DNA of 33,692 nt, taken from Flavobacteriales bacterium. Its GTDB lineage: Bacteria > Bacteroidota > Bacteroidia > Flavobacteriales_D > Sanyastnellaceae. The notes below the pieces were generated by a model. That model had not been told where the DNA came from and did not search any database. It worked only from the letters and a program-made list of their open reading frames with translations. Each line of letters opens with the position of its first letter. Positions within the stretch are counted from its first letter, which is position 1. The stretch spans positions 1 to 33,692 of the forward strand of contig JAIXWX010000005.1 in the NCBI GenBank assembly GCA_027491075.1, given 5' to 3'. The position numbers were made by a program, and so were the translations under genes. Shown piece by piece: positions 25,182 through 33,692 of this stretch.

Positions 25182-26425
25182 TATTGGAAACTTCAAACCA
25201 TATTATTCTTCTAAATTTCGACTTCCCTCCCAATCCTGGAATTGGGGGAAGAAGATGGGCAGCTTTGGCACAAGGCCTCGCTGAAAAAGGAATACAGGTC
25301 CATGTGATTAAATCCGCTTATTCGGGAAAAAAGATTTCTAACTGGCACGCTGCGGTAGACCATCCAAATATTCATCTTCACGAGATTACTCCCGTCTCAA
25401 AATTACATCTCACACCTTATAATAAGAAGTTACTTAATTCTATTCATTTCAGAACAGAACTAATAAGAATGAAGTTTTTGGAAAAAGGAACTCCATTCGA
25501 TAAGTCTATTGGGATGAAAGAAGCTGTAATGAACAAGCTTCAACAGTTGACTTCCACCCACACCGTAAATTGGATCATTGCCACGGGGGCTCCATTTAAC
25601 TTCCCCTATTACGCTTCTTTATTCGTTGAGAAAAATCCAAGTTTCAAACTTTGGGTTGACCTACGCGATCCCTGGTTAAATGCTCAAAACTATGGTATGT
25701 CAAATCTATCGACTACACGTTATACTGTAGAAAAGGAAAAGGCAAGACATATATTCCAATACGCTCAAGTGGTTTCATCGCCATCCATTCATGTACTTCA
25801 AGAATTCAATTCCGTGATTCGAGAAGAGTTAAAAACGAAGTACTTTGAGTTGAAGCATTTTTCGACATCCGCCCATCAGACTACACCTTCACATCCTTCT
25901 CCTCATCTCCTAACAATAACGTATGGCGGAGCCATTTACCTAAGAACAGAGACTTTCCTAGAACAAATGGCAAACGACTTAAGAGCGCTACGTGAACTTC
26001 AACCCCTACTATATAAAAAGCTCCGAATTCAATTTTTCTCTCCAGATTTTCAAAAGATTAAAGAAGTATTTTCAGAACACGATATCGTATCTGTTCAGGG
26101 AGATATCGGAGGTGATATTGTGAAAAGGTGGAGTGAGTCTGACTACACTCTTATACTGCTCGCAGAACACAACAAGGATTTTCTCACTACCAAGTTTTAT
26201 GAGTGTCTCTCGCTTCAAAAAACTTTGCTATACTTGGGACCAAACGGCAGAGTGCAAGAGGAAATTATTTCTAAAAACCACGGAATCCTGTGGGATCAAT
26301 TGGTTAGCAAGCTCAAAAACAACGAGTTTTTCAAAAAAGAAAATTCGATAAGTGTAGAAGATGTTCAAACCGCTTCCGTTGGTGGCCGTGTAGAAGAACT
26401 ATTGAATAAAATGAATTCTATTTAA
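25178..26425 (+). CDS. Glycosyltransferase (GT4-like, GT-B fold)
   Basis: Translation probably starts at the TTG at 25178, which overlaps the previous stop as TTGA. There is no ATG before the conserved N-terminal strand IILLNFDFPPNPGIGGRRW, so a TTG start here or six bases on is required. That strand and glycine loop, WAALAQGLAEKGIQVHVI, and DLRDPW (about 158-163) fit the acceptor half of a GT4-like enzyme. The second half has YGGAIY and the donor-site-like KFYECLSLQKTLLYLG with a Glu typical of the family. It likely transfers an activated sugar in the cytosol for a surface glycan, acting with the two overlapping upstream genes. The 3' end faces the next gene with only four bases between. Confidence 0.75.
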   Translation: MILETSNHIILLNFDFPPNPGIGGRRWAALAQGLAEKGIQVHVIKSAYSGKKISNWHAAVDHPNIHLHEITPVSKLHLTPYNKKLLNSIHFRTELIRMKFLEKGTPFDKSIGMKEAVMNKLQQLTSTHTVNWIIATGAPFNFPYYASLFVEKNPSFKLWVDLRDPWLNAQNYGMSNLSTTRYTVEKEKARHIFQYAQVVSSPSIHVLQEFNSVIREELKTKYFELKHFSTSAHQTTPSHPSPHLLTITYGGAIYLRTETFLEQMANDLRALRELQPLLYKKLRIQFFSPDFQKIKEVFSEHDIVSVQGDIGGDIVKRWSESDYTLILLAEHNKDFLTTKFYECLSLQKTLLYLGPNGRVQEEIISKNHGILWDQLVSKLKNNEFFKKENSISVEDVQTASVGGRVEELLNKMNSI

Positions 26426-26429
26426 AATA

Positions 26430-27875
26430 CTATTTAGGTTCTAGAGTAAAGTCGAAAAAGATCGTTTCTACCTCATCCGTTTTCGTGACTGCGTAAAGAT
26501 CTTTCCAAAAATTTTCATCTACGATTTTACTCTTATATCTTATAACTATAGAACCTTGCACCGCCGTCTTCTCTACTTTCTCAAAATTTTTAAATGCCAG
26601 CAAACCCATTAAATCCACATCTCCTGATTGTCTCTTGATCAGAACTTCTATCTCTGGAGAAACGTATTGAGCAACGGGTAATTCAGGAGTTACTACTGGG
26701 ACAAAGCAATAGTCTACTTCCTTCATTTCATTTACGCGTTTCAAAAATGTGTTTATTGGAACGATAGGGCGCGCATAAATACTAATATTTCCATTCTTCT
26801 CAACAATATCGTAAGAAGGAAAAGACGCACGAAAAACGGATGCCAATTCATTCAATTTATCTTTTGAAATGGGACGACCGCCTTCTTTTTTGGGATAGAT
26901 CAAATAGGTGTTCACTACAAAAAATAAATCCATGTAGGATCGGCCCTCTTTTATTTCAAACTTTTCGCCTTTGGTAATGATAATATTCGATTCTTCAGCG
27001 GTTGGCTCTCCCGGGTAAAGAAAAAAAGTATTTGACTCTCCTGTTGAAAATATAGTCAAGCTATCTACTTCGTACCGAGGAAACATTCGGTAGTAATTTT
27101 TACTTTCCTTTTTTTGAAAATAAACAGACTCCCTTTTGCCTGTTACCCAGCCCGCAATAGAGTCAATTATGGTCAAGTCTTCAAAATACTTTGGTACTCG
27201 TTCTTTCGAATACAAATCTTTATCAAAAACCTCCGCCCAGTCATACATCCTAGACGTAAGATCTTGAGCCCTTGTATTTACTTGAGTTTCGATACTCCCC
27301 TTGGAATAATAATTCCAAACACCGAAATCAGCCTTTCCCAAAGAATCGGTTGGACCGAATGAATATTCGGCAGGATCCTTCTTCGAAATATTCAATGCGA
27401 TAGGATACCCGTCTTTATCCTTACCGACAACTCGACGATTGGTATCAGACGCCATCACTTCTTTCACTCCATTGAACACTACTATGGCTCTAAAGCATAC
27501 CGAGCCATTTCTTTGATCTTCTAAAAGATCTATGCACTCCGTCCATTGCTTTACTAAAGACCTTTTAGAAGGCATCGTCTTCCTAATAATCATCTTCCAA
27601 CCTCCGATTGACTTGTCCTCCGTGACTTCTACTTTAGTTGTATTGTCAGAGGAAGAAGCGATCACCTTTTGAGGTGTTTTTCCAGCATAAGAGATGCTGA
27701 CAGAAATTTTTACTTCCACTATTCCTTTATTCACTTCTGACAGTTCAATGATGCCCGCGTCAAAAGAGGCGCCCGCCACCGCTAGATCCATACTCCTTTG
27801 AATCGTGGTCGATTTCTGAGCACTCGCGAAGCACGCTATTGCAAAGAAGAAAATAATACCAATACTCTTGATCAT
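26430..27875 (-). CDS. Exported protein of unknown function
   Basis: The start is taken at the ATG 27875, which gives a signal peptide (MIKSIGIIFFF...FASAQ). A GTG 14 codons upstream is open but would bury it. The mature part of about 460 residues looks mixed alpha/beta with many charged residues, single isolated cysteines (ECIDLL, VCFRAI, DYCFVP), and no T9SS tail, lipobox or membrane segment. I do not recognise a domain. The first half (about residues 20-125) has alternating strands like a beta-sandwich (IVEVKISVSISYAG). The gene is convergent with the glycosyltransferase and divergent from a small HTH gene 170 bases away. It is likely a periplasmic or secreted hypothetical protein. Confidence 0.7.
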   Translation of the reverse strand: MIKSIGIIFFFAIACFASAQKSTTIQRSMDLAVAGASFDAGIIELSEVNKGIVEVKISVSISYAGKTPQKVIASSSDNTTKVEVTEDKSIGGWKMIIRKTMPSKRSLVKQWTECIDLLEDQRNGSVCFRAIVVFNGVKEVMASDTNRRVVGKDKDGYPIALNISKKDPAEYSFGPTDSLGKADFGVWNYYSKGSIETQVNTRAQDLTSRMYDWAEVFDKDLYSKERVPKYFEDLTIIDSIAGWVTGKRESVYFQKKESKNYYRMFPRYEVDSLTIFSTGESNTFFLYPGEPTAEESNIIITKGEKFEIKEGRSYMDLFFVVNTYLIYPKKEGGRPISKDKLNELASVFRASFPSYDIVEKNGNISIYARPIVPINTFLKRVNEMKEVDYCFVPVVTPELPVAQYVSPEIEVLIKRQSGDVDLMGLLAFKNFEKVEKTAVQGSIVIRYKSKIVDENFWKDLYAVTKTDEVETIFFDFTLEPK

Positions 27876-28045
27876 GTTACGAAGATAACTGAATTTTAAA
27901 GTGGACAGAGTATTCACTTAGTTGCTATACAAAATAACGGCCTCGTGTCAAATTGCCTCATTTGTTTACTTAATACATTCATATACGTCAAAAATGCTCG
28001 TTAAAAGTAAATATCCTCGATTTGATTACTATCCACCTTTGACAT

Positions 28046-28477
28046 ATGAAATACGGTGCCAAGAGAAAGGATGCATTTAAGACGGTGGTATTGGCATTGT
28101 TGGACGCGAAGCGAATATCCCAAAGAGAACTTGCAATTGAATTGGACACATCGCCTTCCAATCTCAATCAGCGCATCATCGCGGGCAGTATGCGGCCCGA
28201 CATGATTCTGCGATTCAATGATTATCTCGATGTAGACTTACTGAATATGGTCAGTAAATTCGAAAAAGGAGAGACCATGCATTTAATTCTTAAAGAAGAG
28301 TTAGACCCTCTAAAACACTACAAACGCCGAGAGTCGATTTCTTATCATGAGTTAAAAGAGCTTATTGAAACCCAAGGTAAAGCCATTAAACTCTTGGCTG
28401 ATCAAGTTCAGACTTTGACCACGCAAATAAACATTTGGATGGAAAAGGACATGCTCCGCAAGAATGAAGAAAAATAG
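28046..28477 (+). CDS. Small helix-turn-helix protein with C-terminal coiled coil
   Basis: This 143-residue protein carries an XRE-like helix-turn-helix at about 10-62 (ISQRELAIELDTSPSNLNQRI, then a recognition-helix region and MRPDMILRFNDYL). The C-terminal third (about 95-135; HELKELIETQGKAIKLLADQVQTLTTQI) is heptad-like and suggests dimer or oligomer formation. It is soluble and probably a DNA-binding regulator. It is divergent from the unknown exported protein at 26430 and convergent, with no gap at all, with the second PorP/SprF gene, so it could control either. No operator palindrome was picked out in the 170-base upstream gap. Confidence 0.78.
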   Translation: MKYGAKRKDAFKTVVLALLDAKRISQRELAIELDTSPSNLNQRIIAGSMRPDMILRFNDYLDVDLLNMVSKFEKGETMHLILKEELDPLKHYKRRESISYHELKELIETQGKAIKLLADQVQTLTTQINIWMEKDMLRKNEEK

Positions 28478-29515
28478 TTATTTGAATATTCTAGTCTGTC
28501 GGAAATACGGATTCTGACTCACATATCTCAAGCAAATTTCCATTCCCCCTCTTCCTGCATTCGCCGCTCTAAGTGAAGACGTAGTCAAGTCGTAACTAAA
28601 TCCTATGCTGTAATTGGAAAACTCAACCATTGCGGAAAAAATAATCGCATCATTCCACCGATAGTAGGTACCTGCAGAAATCCCGGCACCTCTGTAGTTT
28701 CCCGTGTACTTGGAGTTTGCCAATAATTCGTAACGAATCATAGAACCAAACAAATACTCCGTATTCGTTGCTTGCCGATGGATCATGAATCCAGGATGCA
28801 CCGCTAAAGGAGTGTTTTTCAAGCTATATAAAAAATCACCGTGCAGTACATACCTTATGTGCAATCGGTCGCCCGTTCCCATAAACCCGTACATGGGACG
28901 GTTCAAGTGATGCATTGCTAGACCAAGAGTACCTTGTCTAAAGTTGTTGCTCGTCACTTTAATCAAGTCTGCGGTGTTGTTGAACGTGTAAACTATACCA
29001 GAGGTTAAATCAAATAATCCTATAGTATTCTCCTGTAACATTTCTCCACTCGCATTAGCCGCACTGTAAGATCCATTCACGTACTGGCTCGCCCATTGGA
29101 GATTACTAATGCTCACACTTCTTTGCATAAATCCACCCTGAAGTGCTAGTCCTAATTTCTGGTATTTATCCAATTTCACATGATATGTAATTCCGAGATT
29201 TCCTTGGGTTGTCTTCAAACCACCGTCTCCAGCTCTGTCCGTATAAAAAAGACCTCCCGCTGCCCAGTGCCCTTTCTTCATTTTTCCAGCATTCAACTTT
29301 AGCCCTGCTGAAGCAGCTGTTGTCACAAATGGTGCACCAAGCGCAGCCCACTGCTTTCTGTGGTTCACATTTCCTTCGAAATTATTAATGGTTCCAGCCA
29401 TGGCTGGATTTTGTACCAATGGTGCTAAATAAAACTGAGAAAAGTGAATATCCTGAGCTACGATCTTTGTCATGCTCATGAACAATAATGCTATGAAGAA
29501 AATTCTTCTCATCAT
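28478..29515 (-). CDS. PorP/SprF family outer-membrane protein, second copy
   Basis: This 345-residue protein has a signal peptide (MMRRIFFIALL...KIVAQ), then QDIHFSQFYLAPLVQNPAMAG, the same opening motif as the protein at 4440. The C terminus ends in strands (MEICLRYVSQNPYF). The family forms outer-membrane barrels that serve T9SS and gliding, and SprF is specifically needed for export of SprB. The start overlaps the stop of the giant type B adhesin by four bases (ATGA), which strongly suggests that cargo and partner are made together. Unlike the first locus, no PorE-like gene follows; the next gene is on the other strand and abuts directly. Confidence 0.9.
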   Translation of the reverse strand: MMRRIFFIALLFMSMTKIVAQDIHFSQFYLAPLVQNPAMAGTINNFEGNVNHRKQWAALGAPFVTTAASAGLKLNAGKMKKGHWAAGGLFYTDRAGDGGLKTTQGNLGITYHVKLDKYQKLGLALQGGFMQRSVSISNLQWASQYVNGSYSAANASGEMLQENTIGLFDLTSGIVYTFNNTADLIKVTSNNFRQGTLGLAMHHLNRPMYGFMGTGDRLHIRYVLHGDFLYSLKNTPLAVHPGFMIHRQATNTEYLFGSMIRYELLANSKYTGNYRGAGISAGTYYRWNDAIIFSAMVEFSNYSIGFSYDLTTSSLRAANAGRGGMEICLRYVSQNPYFRQTRIFK

Positions 29516-32500
29516 CGTATCAAAGTAATATTCCCGTGTTTCTTAAACACACTTCCTGTTAATAGCTTACCCTCAATAACGTATGCGAAAACACCTGCGT
29601 TCAGAGAGACACCTTTATAAGTTCCGTCCCAGCAATTGTCAGGACTATCTGATTCGTAAACTACTTCTCCCCAGCGGTTATAAATCCTCAAAGCAAATTC
29701 TTCAAAACACTCTCCTCCAAACACTCGATAACAATTGTTCAACTCGTGTCCACCTTCATTGGGTGCAAATACATTGGGTGCAAAAAACGTTTCACACTCT
29801 ATCGTAACTTCAATTTTTAAGCAATCGGAAGCCACACAACCGAACTCATTGGTCGCCTCTACGCAATATTCCGTTGTTTCAATGGGAGTCGCTGTTGGAT
29901 TTTCACAAGTCGAACAATCCAGTCCAGTACTTGGACTCCATACGTATTCCATCCCTCCTTCAGGCAATAAAACTACGGGAGCTCCAGGACTAACAATGGT
30001 ATCCAAACCCGCATCAATAATAGTATTTGGATAGACATCAATTGGGAAATTCAGTTCATCCATGCATTGACCGATCACCGACATCACGGAATACTCCGTG
30101 GAAACGGTGGGACTTACAAGAATTACAGAAGCAGTATCGCCCGTACTCCACAAATAGTTCATTCCACCTGACACTTGCAACAAGATCTGTTGATCTTCAC
30201 ACATTATCGAATCTCCGAGAATGATCAATTGAGGTGTTGGTGCCACCTCAATAACGATGTTCTGCTCACTTGTACATCCGTTCAAAGTGCCTGACACTTG
30301 ATAAGTCGTAGTGCCTTCAGGAGAGGCCAATCCAGAAGGACATTCCGCACAACTTAATAGTGAAGGAGTCCAAAAATACTCTTCCGCACCGCTTGCACTG
30401 AGTAAAATTGAGTCCCCGATACAAATCTCTTCTGCTTCTGCCAAAATCTGAATTTCAGGGAGTGGAAGCACATTGATGTAGATGCTGTCACTACCAGAAC
30501 AAAATCCACTTATACCCTCTACTATGCAATACTGGCTTTCTTGAGGCACTATAAGACCACTAATAGAAGTTACCCATTCCACCTCATCCATTGCCTCAAA
30601 AGTCATTGTCGGGGCACCCATAGCCGTTAGCAATAAATCGTCGCCTAGGCAAACATCCACGGTATCTCCATATGGAGTGAATGCTACCATAATATCTGGC
30701 TGGATAGTCAAATTGGTAATCACCGTACTATCGCAACCCGCCAAAGATGTCAATGTATGGGTGTATACGCCCGAACTACTTGATGATGAACCATCGGGCA
30801 TGACATACTCATCTCCAAAACAGATTGTCGCATTCGTAAAAGACTGTAGCGGTGATCCCACTATTAGGTGTGTAACAATTACCGAATCACAACCAAACAC
30901 AGAAGACAACATAGTAGGATAATATCCCGTGGTGTTTACATATGTACCATTCGGTAAAAGGTAGGATTCACCATTACAAATAGGAACTTGTATAGTCTGG
31001 ACAATGGGTTCCTGAATATCCAAAGAATATGAAGCTATGGAGTCACAGCCGTATATAGTCTGCATACTCAATGCATATAACCCTTCATTATTAATCACCT
31101 CACCATTCGGAAGCACATACTCCTCACCACTACAAATAGTAACCTCATAGCTTAGATTATAGCTTTCTACCACATCCAAGAGCGTAACGATAGTGCTATC
31201 GCAACCATAAACACTCGACAGCACAATTGTGTAAACTCCATCATCCTCGACTATCGTTCCATCTGGGAGAGTATGCGTTTCTGTGTCACAGATGCGACTT
31301 GCTACTGCGACGTCATGTGCTGGATATACTGTAAGATCTGTGTAAATTAAGCTATCGCAACCATTCCAAGCTTGAAGCACGGTTTCATAAACAGCTTGAG
31401 TAAACACTGACTCTCCATTTGGCAAAACATGAACCTCCCCATCACACATACTAGAGGTTAGATAGGTCGGATTTGGGGAAACAATGTTTTGGAAAACTTG
31501 AATCGTTGTGTCTGAACTGCATCCATTAGCACCAGTGACTATTAATTCAAGCGGCCCAGGTTGAATAACTGTTACATTGGACTGATTCACTCCGTTGCTC
31601 CAACTGTAAAGTAATCCTCCCGAAGCCTGCAACTGAATCTCTGTTTGGTTGCATGTAAGCAAGGTCGTGCCCGATAAGTTCTGAATTGCTATATCAGGTG
31701 TACTAAAATTACTTGAAATATTGAGTACCTGTGTAATCGAACATCCATTCGGTCCGAAAATTTCTACGTTGACTAAACCCGGTGAGTCGATGGTTTGAAC
31801 CGGTAATCCCGCAATTCCATTCCAAGAATAACTTATTCCATTGCTTGCTTGCAGAAGAATTTCTGGATAATTACAGTTCAATTCATTCGAACCTGTTAAA
31901 TTCACTAGTTGCCCATTGGGAAGTGAAATATCTTGTGTAATAGCTATTTCACCTTCAGAAACACACCCTTGAGGCGTAATTACTTGAAACGAATACCAGC
32001 CTGGTTGATCAAAAGAACCAGAATAAGAACCAAGCCATAGCACATCTTCGGTGGTTGCGATATCAATTTCGATTTGTTGAACAGCGCAGGTCAATGTTGT
32101 TGTACCTGTTTGGTTTTCTAAGCTATAAGAAGGTGCTTCTAAAACAGTGAGAGCAAGTCGAGCAAGACTATCACATCCAGAAGAATTCGACAACACAATC
32201 TCATATAAACCTGTAGTAAAATAAGAAGCATTGTTCCATACGTACGGGAGTTCTTCTGGACAAACACTAACTTCAGTTGTCGATTCAGAAACTAGGTTAA
32301 CCACGAGATTCAATGTGACAATAGAGTCACAGCCCGCTATTGTTGAAAGAGTGGTGCTATAAGAACCCGCGGTGTTGTAGCTGTTACCGTTCCATACGTA
32401 TGGAACTTGATTGCTACAAATCGTGATGTTTTCTGTAGAAGAAAGTACAGGATTAATGAAAAGGTTGAGCGTTGCAATCGAGTCACATCCGGTTACGCTC

Positions 32501-33692
32501 GTTAGATTTAAGTTGTAGGTTCCTGCGGTGTTGTAACTGTTGCCATTCCACACATACGGAACTTGATTGCTGCAGATTGTGATGTTTTCTGTAGAAGAAA
32601 GTACAGGATTAATAAAAAGGTTGAGCGTTGCAATCGAGTCACATCCCGTTACACTCGTTAGATTTAAGTTGTAGGTTCCTGCGGTGTTGTAGCTGTTGCC
32701 GTTCCACACATAAGGAACTTGATTGCTGCATATAGTGATGTTTTCTGTAGAAGAAAGTACAGGATTAATAAAAAGGTTGAGCGTTGCAATCGAGTCACAT
32801 CCTGTTACGCTCGTTAGATTTAAATTATAGGTTCCTGCGGTGTTGTAGCTGTTAGCGTTCCAAACGTACGGAACTTGATTGCTACAAATCGTGATGTTTT
32901 CTGTAGAAGAAAGAACATCATTGATCACAAGATTGAGCGTTGCAATCGAGTCACATCCCGTTACACTCGTTAGATTCAAATTGTAGGTTCCCGCGGTGGT
33001 GTAGCTGTTGCCGTTCCACACGTATGGAACTTGATTGCTACAAACCGTGATGTTTTCTGTAGAAGAAAGAACATCATTGATCACAAGGTTGAGCGTTGCA
33101 ATAGAATCACATCCCGTTACACTCGTTAGATTCAAGTTGTAGGTTCCTGCGGTGGTGTAGCTGTTACCGTTCCATACGTACGGAACTTGATTGCTACAAA
33201 TCGTAACATCTTCGTTAGAGGTAAGCACGTTGTTAATCAAAAGATTCAGCGTTGCAATCGAGTCACATCCAGTTACACTCGTTAGATTCAAATTGTAGGT
33301 TCCTGCGGTGGTGTAGCTGTTGCCGTTCCACACATACGGAACTTGATTGCTGCATATTGTGATGTTTTCTGTAGAAGAAAGTACAGGATTAATAAAAAGA
33401 TTGAGCGTGGCAATAGAATCACATCCAGTTACACTCGTTAGATTCAAGTTGTAGGTTCCTGCGGTGTTGTAGCTATTACCGTTCCACACGTATGGAACTT
33501 GATTGCTACAAATCGTGATGTTTTCTGTAGAAGAAAGAACATCATTGATCACAAGGTTGAGCGTTGCAATAGAATCACATCCCGTTACGCTCGTTAGATT
33601 CAAGTTGTAGGTTCCTGCAGTGGTGTAGCTGATACCATTCCAAACGTACGGAACTTGATTGCTGCAAATCGTGATGTTTTCTGTAGAAGAAA
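29512..33692 (-). CDS. Giant repeat adhesin with T9SS type B tail, 5' end outside the window
   Basis: The frame is open to the right edge, so about 1393 codons are visible and the start is missing. From the N-terminal side come nine near-identical 52-residue units (ICSNQVPYVWNGNSY, AGTYNLNLTSVTGCDS), one diverged unit (VCPEELPYVWN), three Ig-like modules with LTCxxxEIxLQAS motifs, and five old, diverged copies of the same unit (such as ICSGEEYVLPNG...YGCDS). Further Ig-like modules with YFWTP, YLWS and YVWSP motifs follow. The last 90 residues (APNVFAPNEGG, IYNRWGEVVYE, ITLIR) are a type B sorting domain. Each unit has two cysteines that could pair. It should be displayed on the surface as an adhesin or gliding filament, exported with the PorP/SprF protein it overlaps. 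Confidence 0.9.
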   Translation of the reverse strand, partial: SSTENITICSNQVPYVWNGISYTTAGTYNLNLTSVTGCDSIATLNLVINDVLSSTENITICSNQVPYVWNGNSYNTAGTYNLNLTSVTGCDSIATLNLFINPVLSSTENITICSNQVPYVWNGNSYTTAGTYNLNLTSVTGCDSIATLNLLINNVLTSNEDVTICSNQVPYVWNGNSYTTAGTYNLNLTSVTGCDSIATLNLVINDVLSSTENITVCSNQVPYVWNGNSYTTAGTYNLNLTSVTGCDSIATLNLVINDVLSSTENITICSNQVPYVWNANSYNTAGTYNLNLTSVTGCDSIATLNLFINPVLSSTENITICSNQVPYVWNGNSYNTAGTYNLNLTSVTGCDSIATLNLFINPVLSSTENITICSNQVPYVWNGNSYNTAGTYNLNLTSVTGCDSIATLNLFINPVLSSTENITICSNQVPYVWNGNSYNTAGSYSTTLSTIAGCDSIVTLNLVVNLVSESTTEVSVCPEELPYVWNNASYFTTGLYEIVLSNSSGCDSLARLALTVLEAPSYSLENQTGTTTLTCAVQQIEIDIATTEDVLWLGSYSGSFDQPGWYSFQVITPQGCVSEGEIAITQDISLPNGQLVNLTGSNELNCNYPEILLQASNGISYSWNGIAGLPVQTIDSPGLVNVEIFGPNGCSITQVLNISSNFSTPDIAIQNLSGTTLLTCNQTEIQLQASGGLLYSWSNGVNQSNVTVIQPGPLELIVTGANGCSSDTTIQVFQNIVSPNPTYLTSSMCDGEVHVLPNGESVFTQAVYETVLQAWNGCDSLIYTDLTVYPAHDVAVASRICDTETHTLPDGTIVEDDGVYTIVLSSVYGCDSTIVTLLDVVESYNLSYEVTICSGEEYVLPNGEVINNEGLYALSMQTIYGCDSIASYSLDIQEPIVQTIQVPICNGESYLLPNGTYVNTTGYYPTMLSSVFGCDSVIVTHLIVGSPLQSFTNATICFGDEYVMPDGSSSSSSGVYTHTLTSLAGCDSTVITNLTIQPDIMVAFTPYGDTVDVCLGDDLLLTAMGAPTMTFEAMDEVEWVTSISGLIVPQESQYCIVEGISGFCSGSDSIYINVLPLPEIQILAEAEEICIGDSILLSASGAEEYFWTPSLLSCAECPSGLASPEGTTTYQVSGTLNGCTSEQNIVIEVAPTPQLIILGDSIMCEDQQILLQVSGGMNYLWSTGDTASVILVSPTVSTEYSVMSVIGQCMDELNFPIDVYPNTIIDAGLDTIVSPGAPVVLLPEGGMEYVWSPSTGLDCSTCENPTATPIETTEYCVEATNEFGCVASDCLKIEVTIECETFFAPNVFAPNEGGHELNNCYRVFGGECFEEFALRIYNRWGEVVYESDSPDNCWDGTYKGVSLNAGVFAYVIEGKLLTGSVFKKHGNITLIR
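32304..33692 (-). repeat. Tandem 156-base coding repeats
   Basis: Nine copies of a 156-base unit (52 codons), the last one cut by the window edge, lie head to tail within the giant adhesin. For example, the same GATGTTTTCTGTAGAAGAAA word recurs at 32425 and 32581. Copies are nearly identical in DNA, including silent positions, except for a few variable sites in the linker between units and in the NTAG or TTAG segment. The array continues past the window. Confidence 0.95.

Noticed and set aside
29512-33603. Start of the giant adhesin at 33603
   Set aside because: The codon there is TTG for a leucine inside a repeat unit (YNLNLTSV), and the frame stays open to 33692, so the true start is outside the window.
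32304-33692. CRISPR-like array because of the regular repeats
   Set aside because: The 156-base period is all coding, has no unique spacers, and matches a protein repeat frame without stops.

Overview
The window reads as chromosome of a free-living, probably marine member of the Bacteroidota, order Flavobacteriales. The evidence is three very large secreted proteins ending in type IX secretion (T9SS) C-terminal domains (two type B, one type A), a fourth smaller type A protein, two PorP/SprF-family outer-membrane proteins, a PorE-like TPR/PD40/OmpA protein, -7 boxes of the Bacteroidota type (TAnnTTTG) and AT-rich leaders without Shine-Dalgarno sequences. No phage, transposase, CRISPR array or defence locus was seen.

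Layout. 1-65: probable tail of a + strand gene cut by the window edge. 278-2333 (-): a thioredoxin-fold protein and a heme/copper type II monooxygenase-like protein with a T9SS tail. 2365-6322 (-): an overlapping three-gene operon of an M43 metalloprotease, a PorP/SprF protein and a PorE-like OmpA protein. Divergent from it, 6392-10780 (+), is a 1462-residue PKD-repeat adhesin with a type B tail. 10832-13216 (+): RNase R, then a tRNA with anticodon CAT and a strong terminator. 13271-17042 (+): a secreted coiled-coil protein, then a FIST sensor gene one base away from a soluble hybrid histidine kinase. 17043-18070: a cluster of nested palindromes and a decayed membrane histidine kinase gene. 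18288-19136 (-): an alpha/beta hydrolase. 19163-22063 (+): a secreted protein with a type A tail. 22222-23387 (+): a small Cys-rich lipoprotein and a MauE-thioredoxin fusion. 23429-26425 (+): an overlapping trio for surface glycans (sugar dehydrogenase, LpxA-like acyltransferase, glycosyltransferase). 26430-27875 (-): an unknown secreted protein. 28046-28477 (+): a small HTH protein. 28478-33692 (-): a second PorP/SprF gene overlapping the end of a giant type B adhesin whose 5' end lies outside the window and which carries nine near-identical 52-residue repeats.

How the genes work together. The main theme is cell-surface export. Type B tails are known in Flavobacterium johnsoniae to need a PorP/SprF partner, and each type B protein here sits beside its own PorP/SprF gene, so the window holds two cargo-plus-partner modules. 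The other recurrent theme is envelope redox chemistry: CxxC thioredoxin folds beside a copper/heme enzyme, and a MauE/MauD-like fusion beside a cysteine-rich lipoprotein. The strongest oddities are the recently expanded mosaic repeat array, a ten-A run that breaks the natural ATG frame of RNase R, an in-frame stop plus missing catalytic boxes in the kinase pseudogene, and a terminator whose T-tract runs into the start codon of the MauE fusion.
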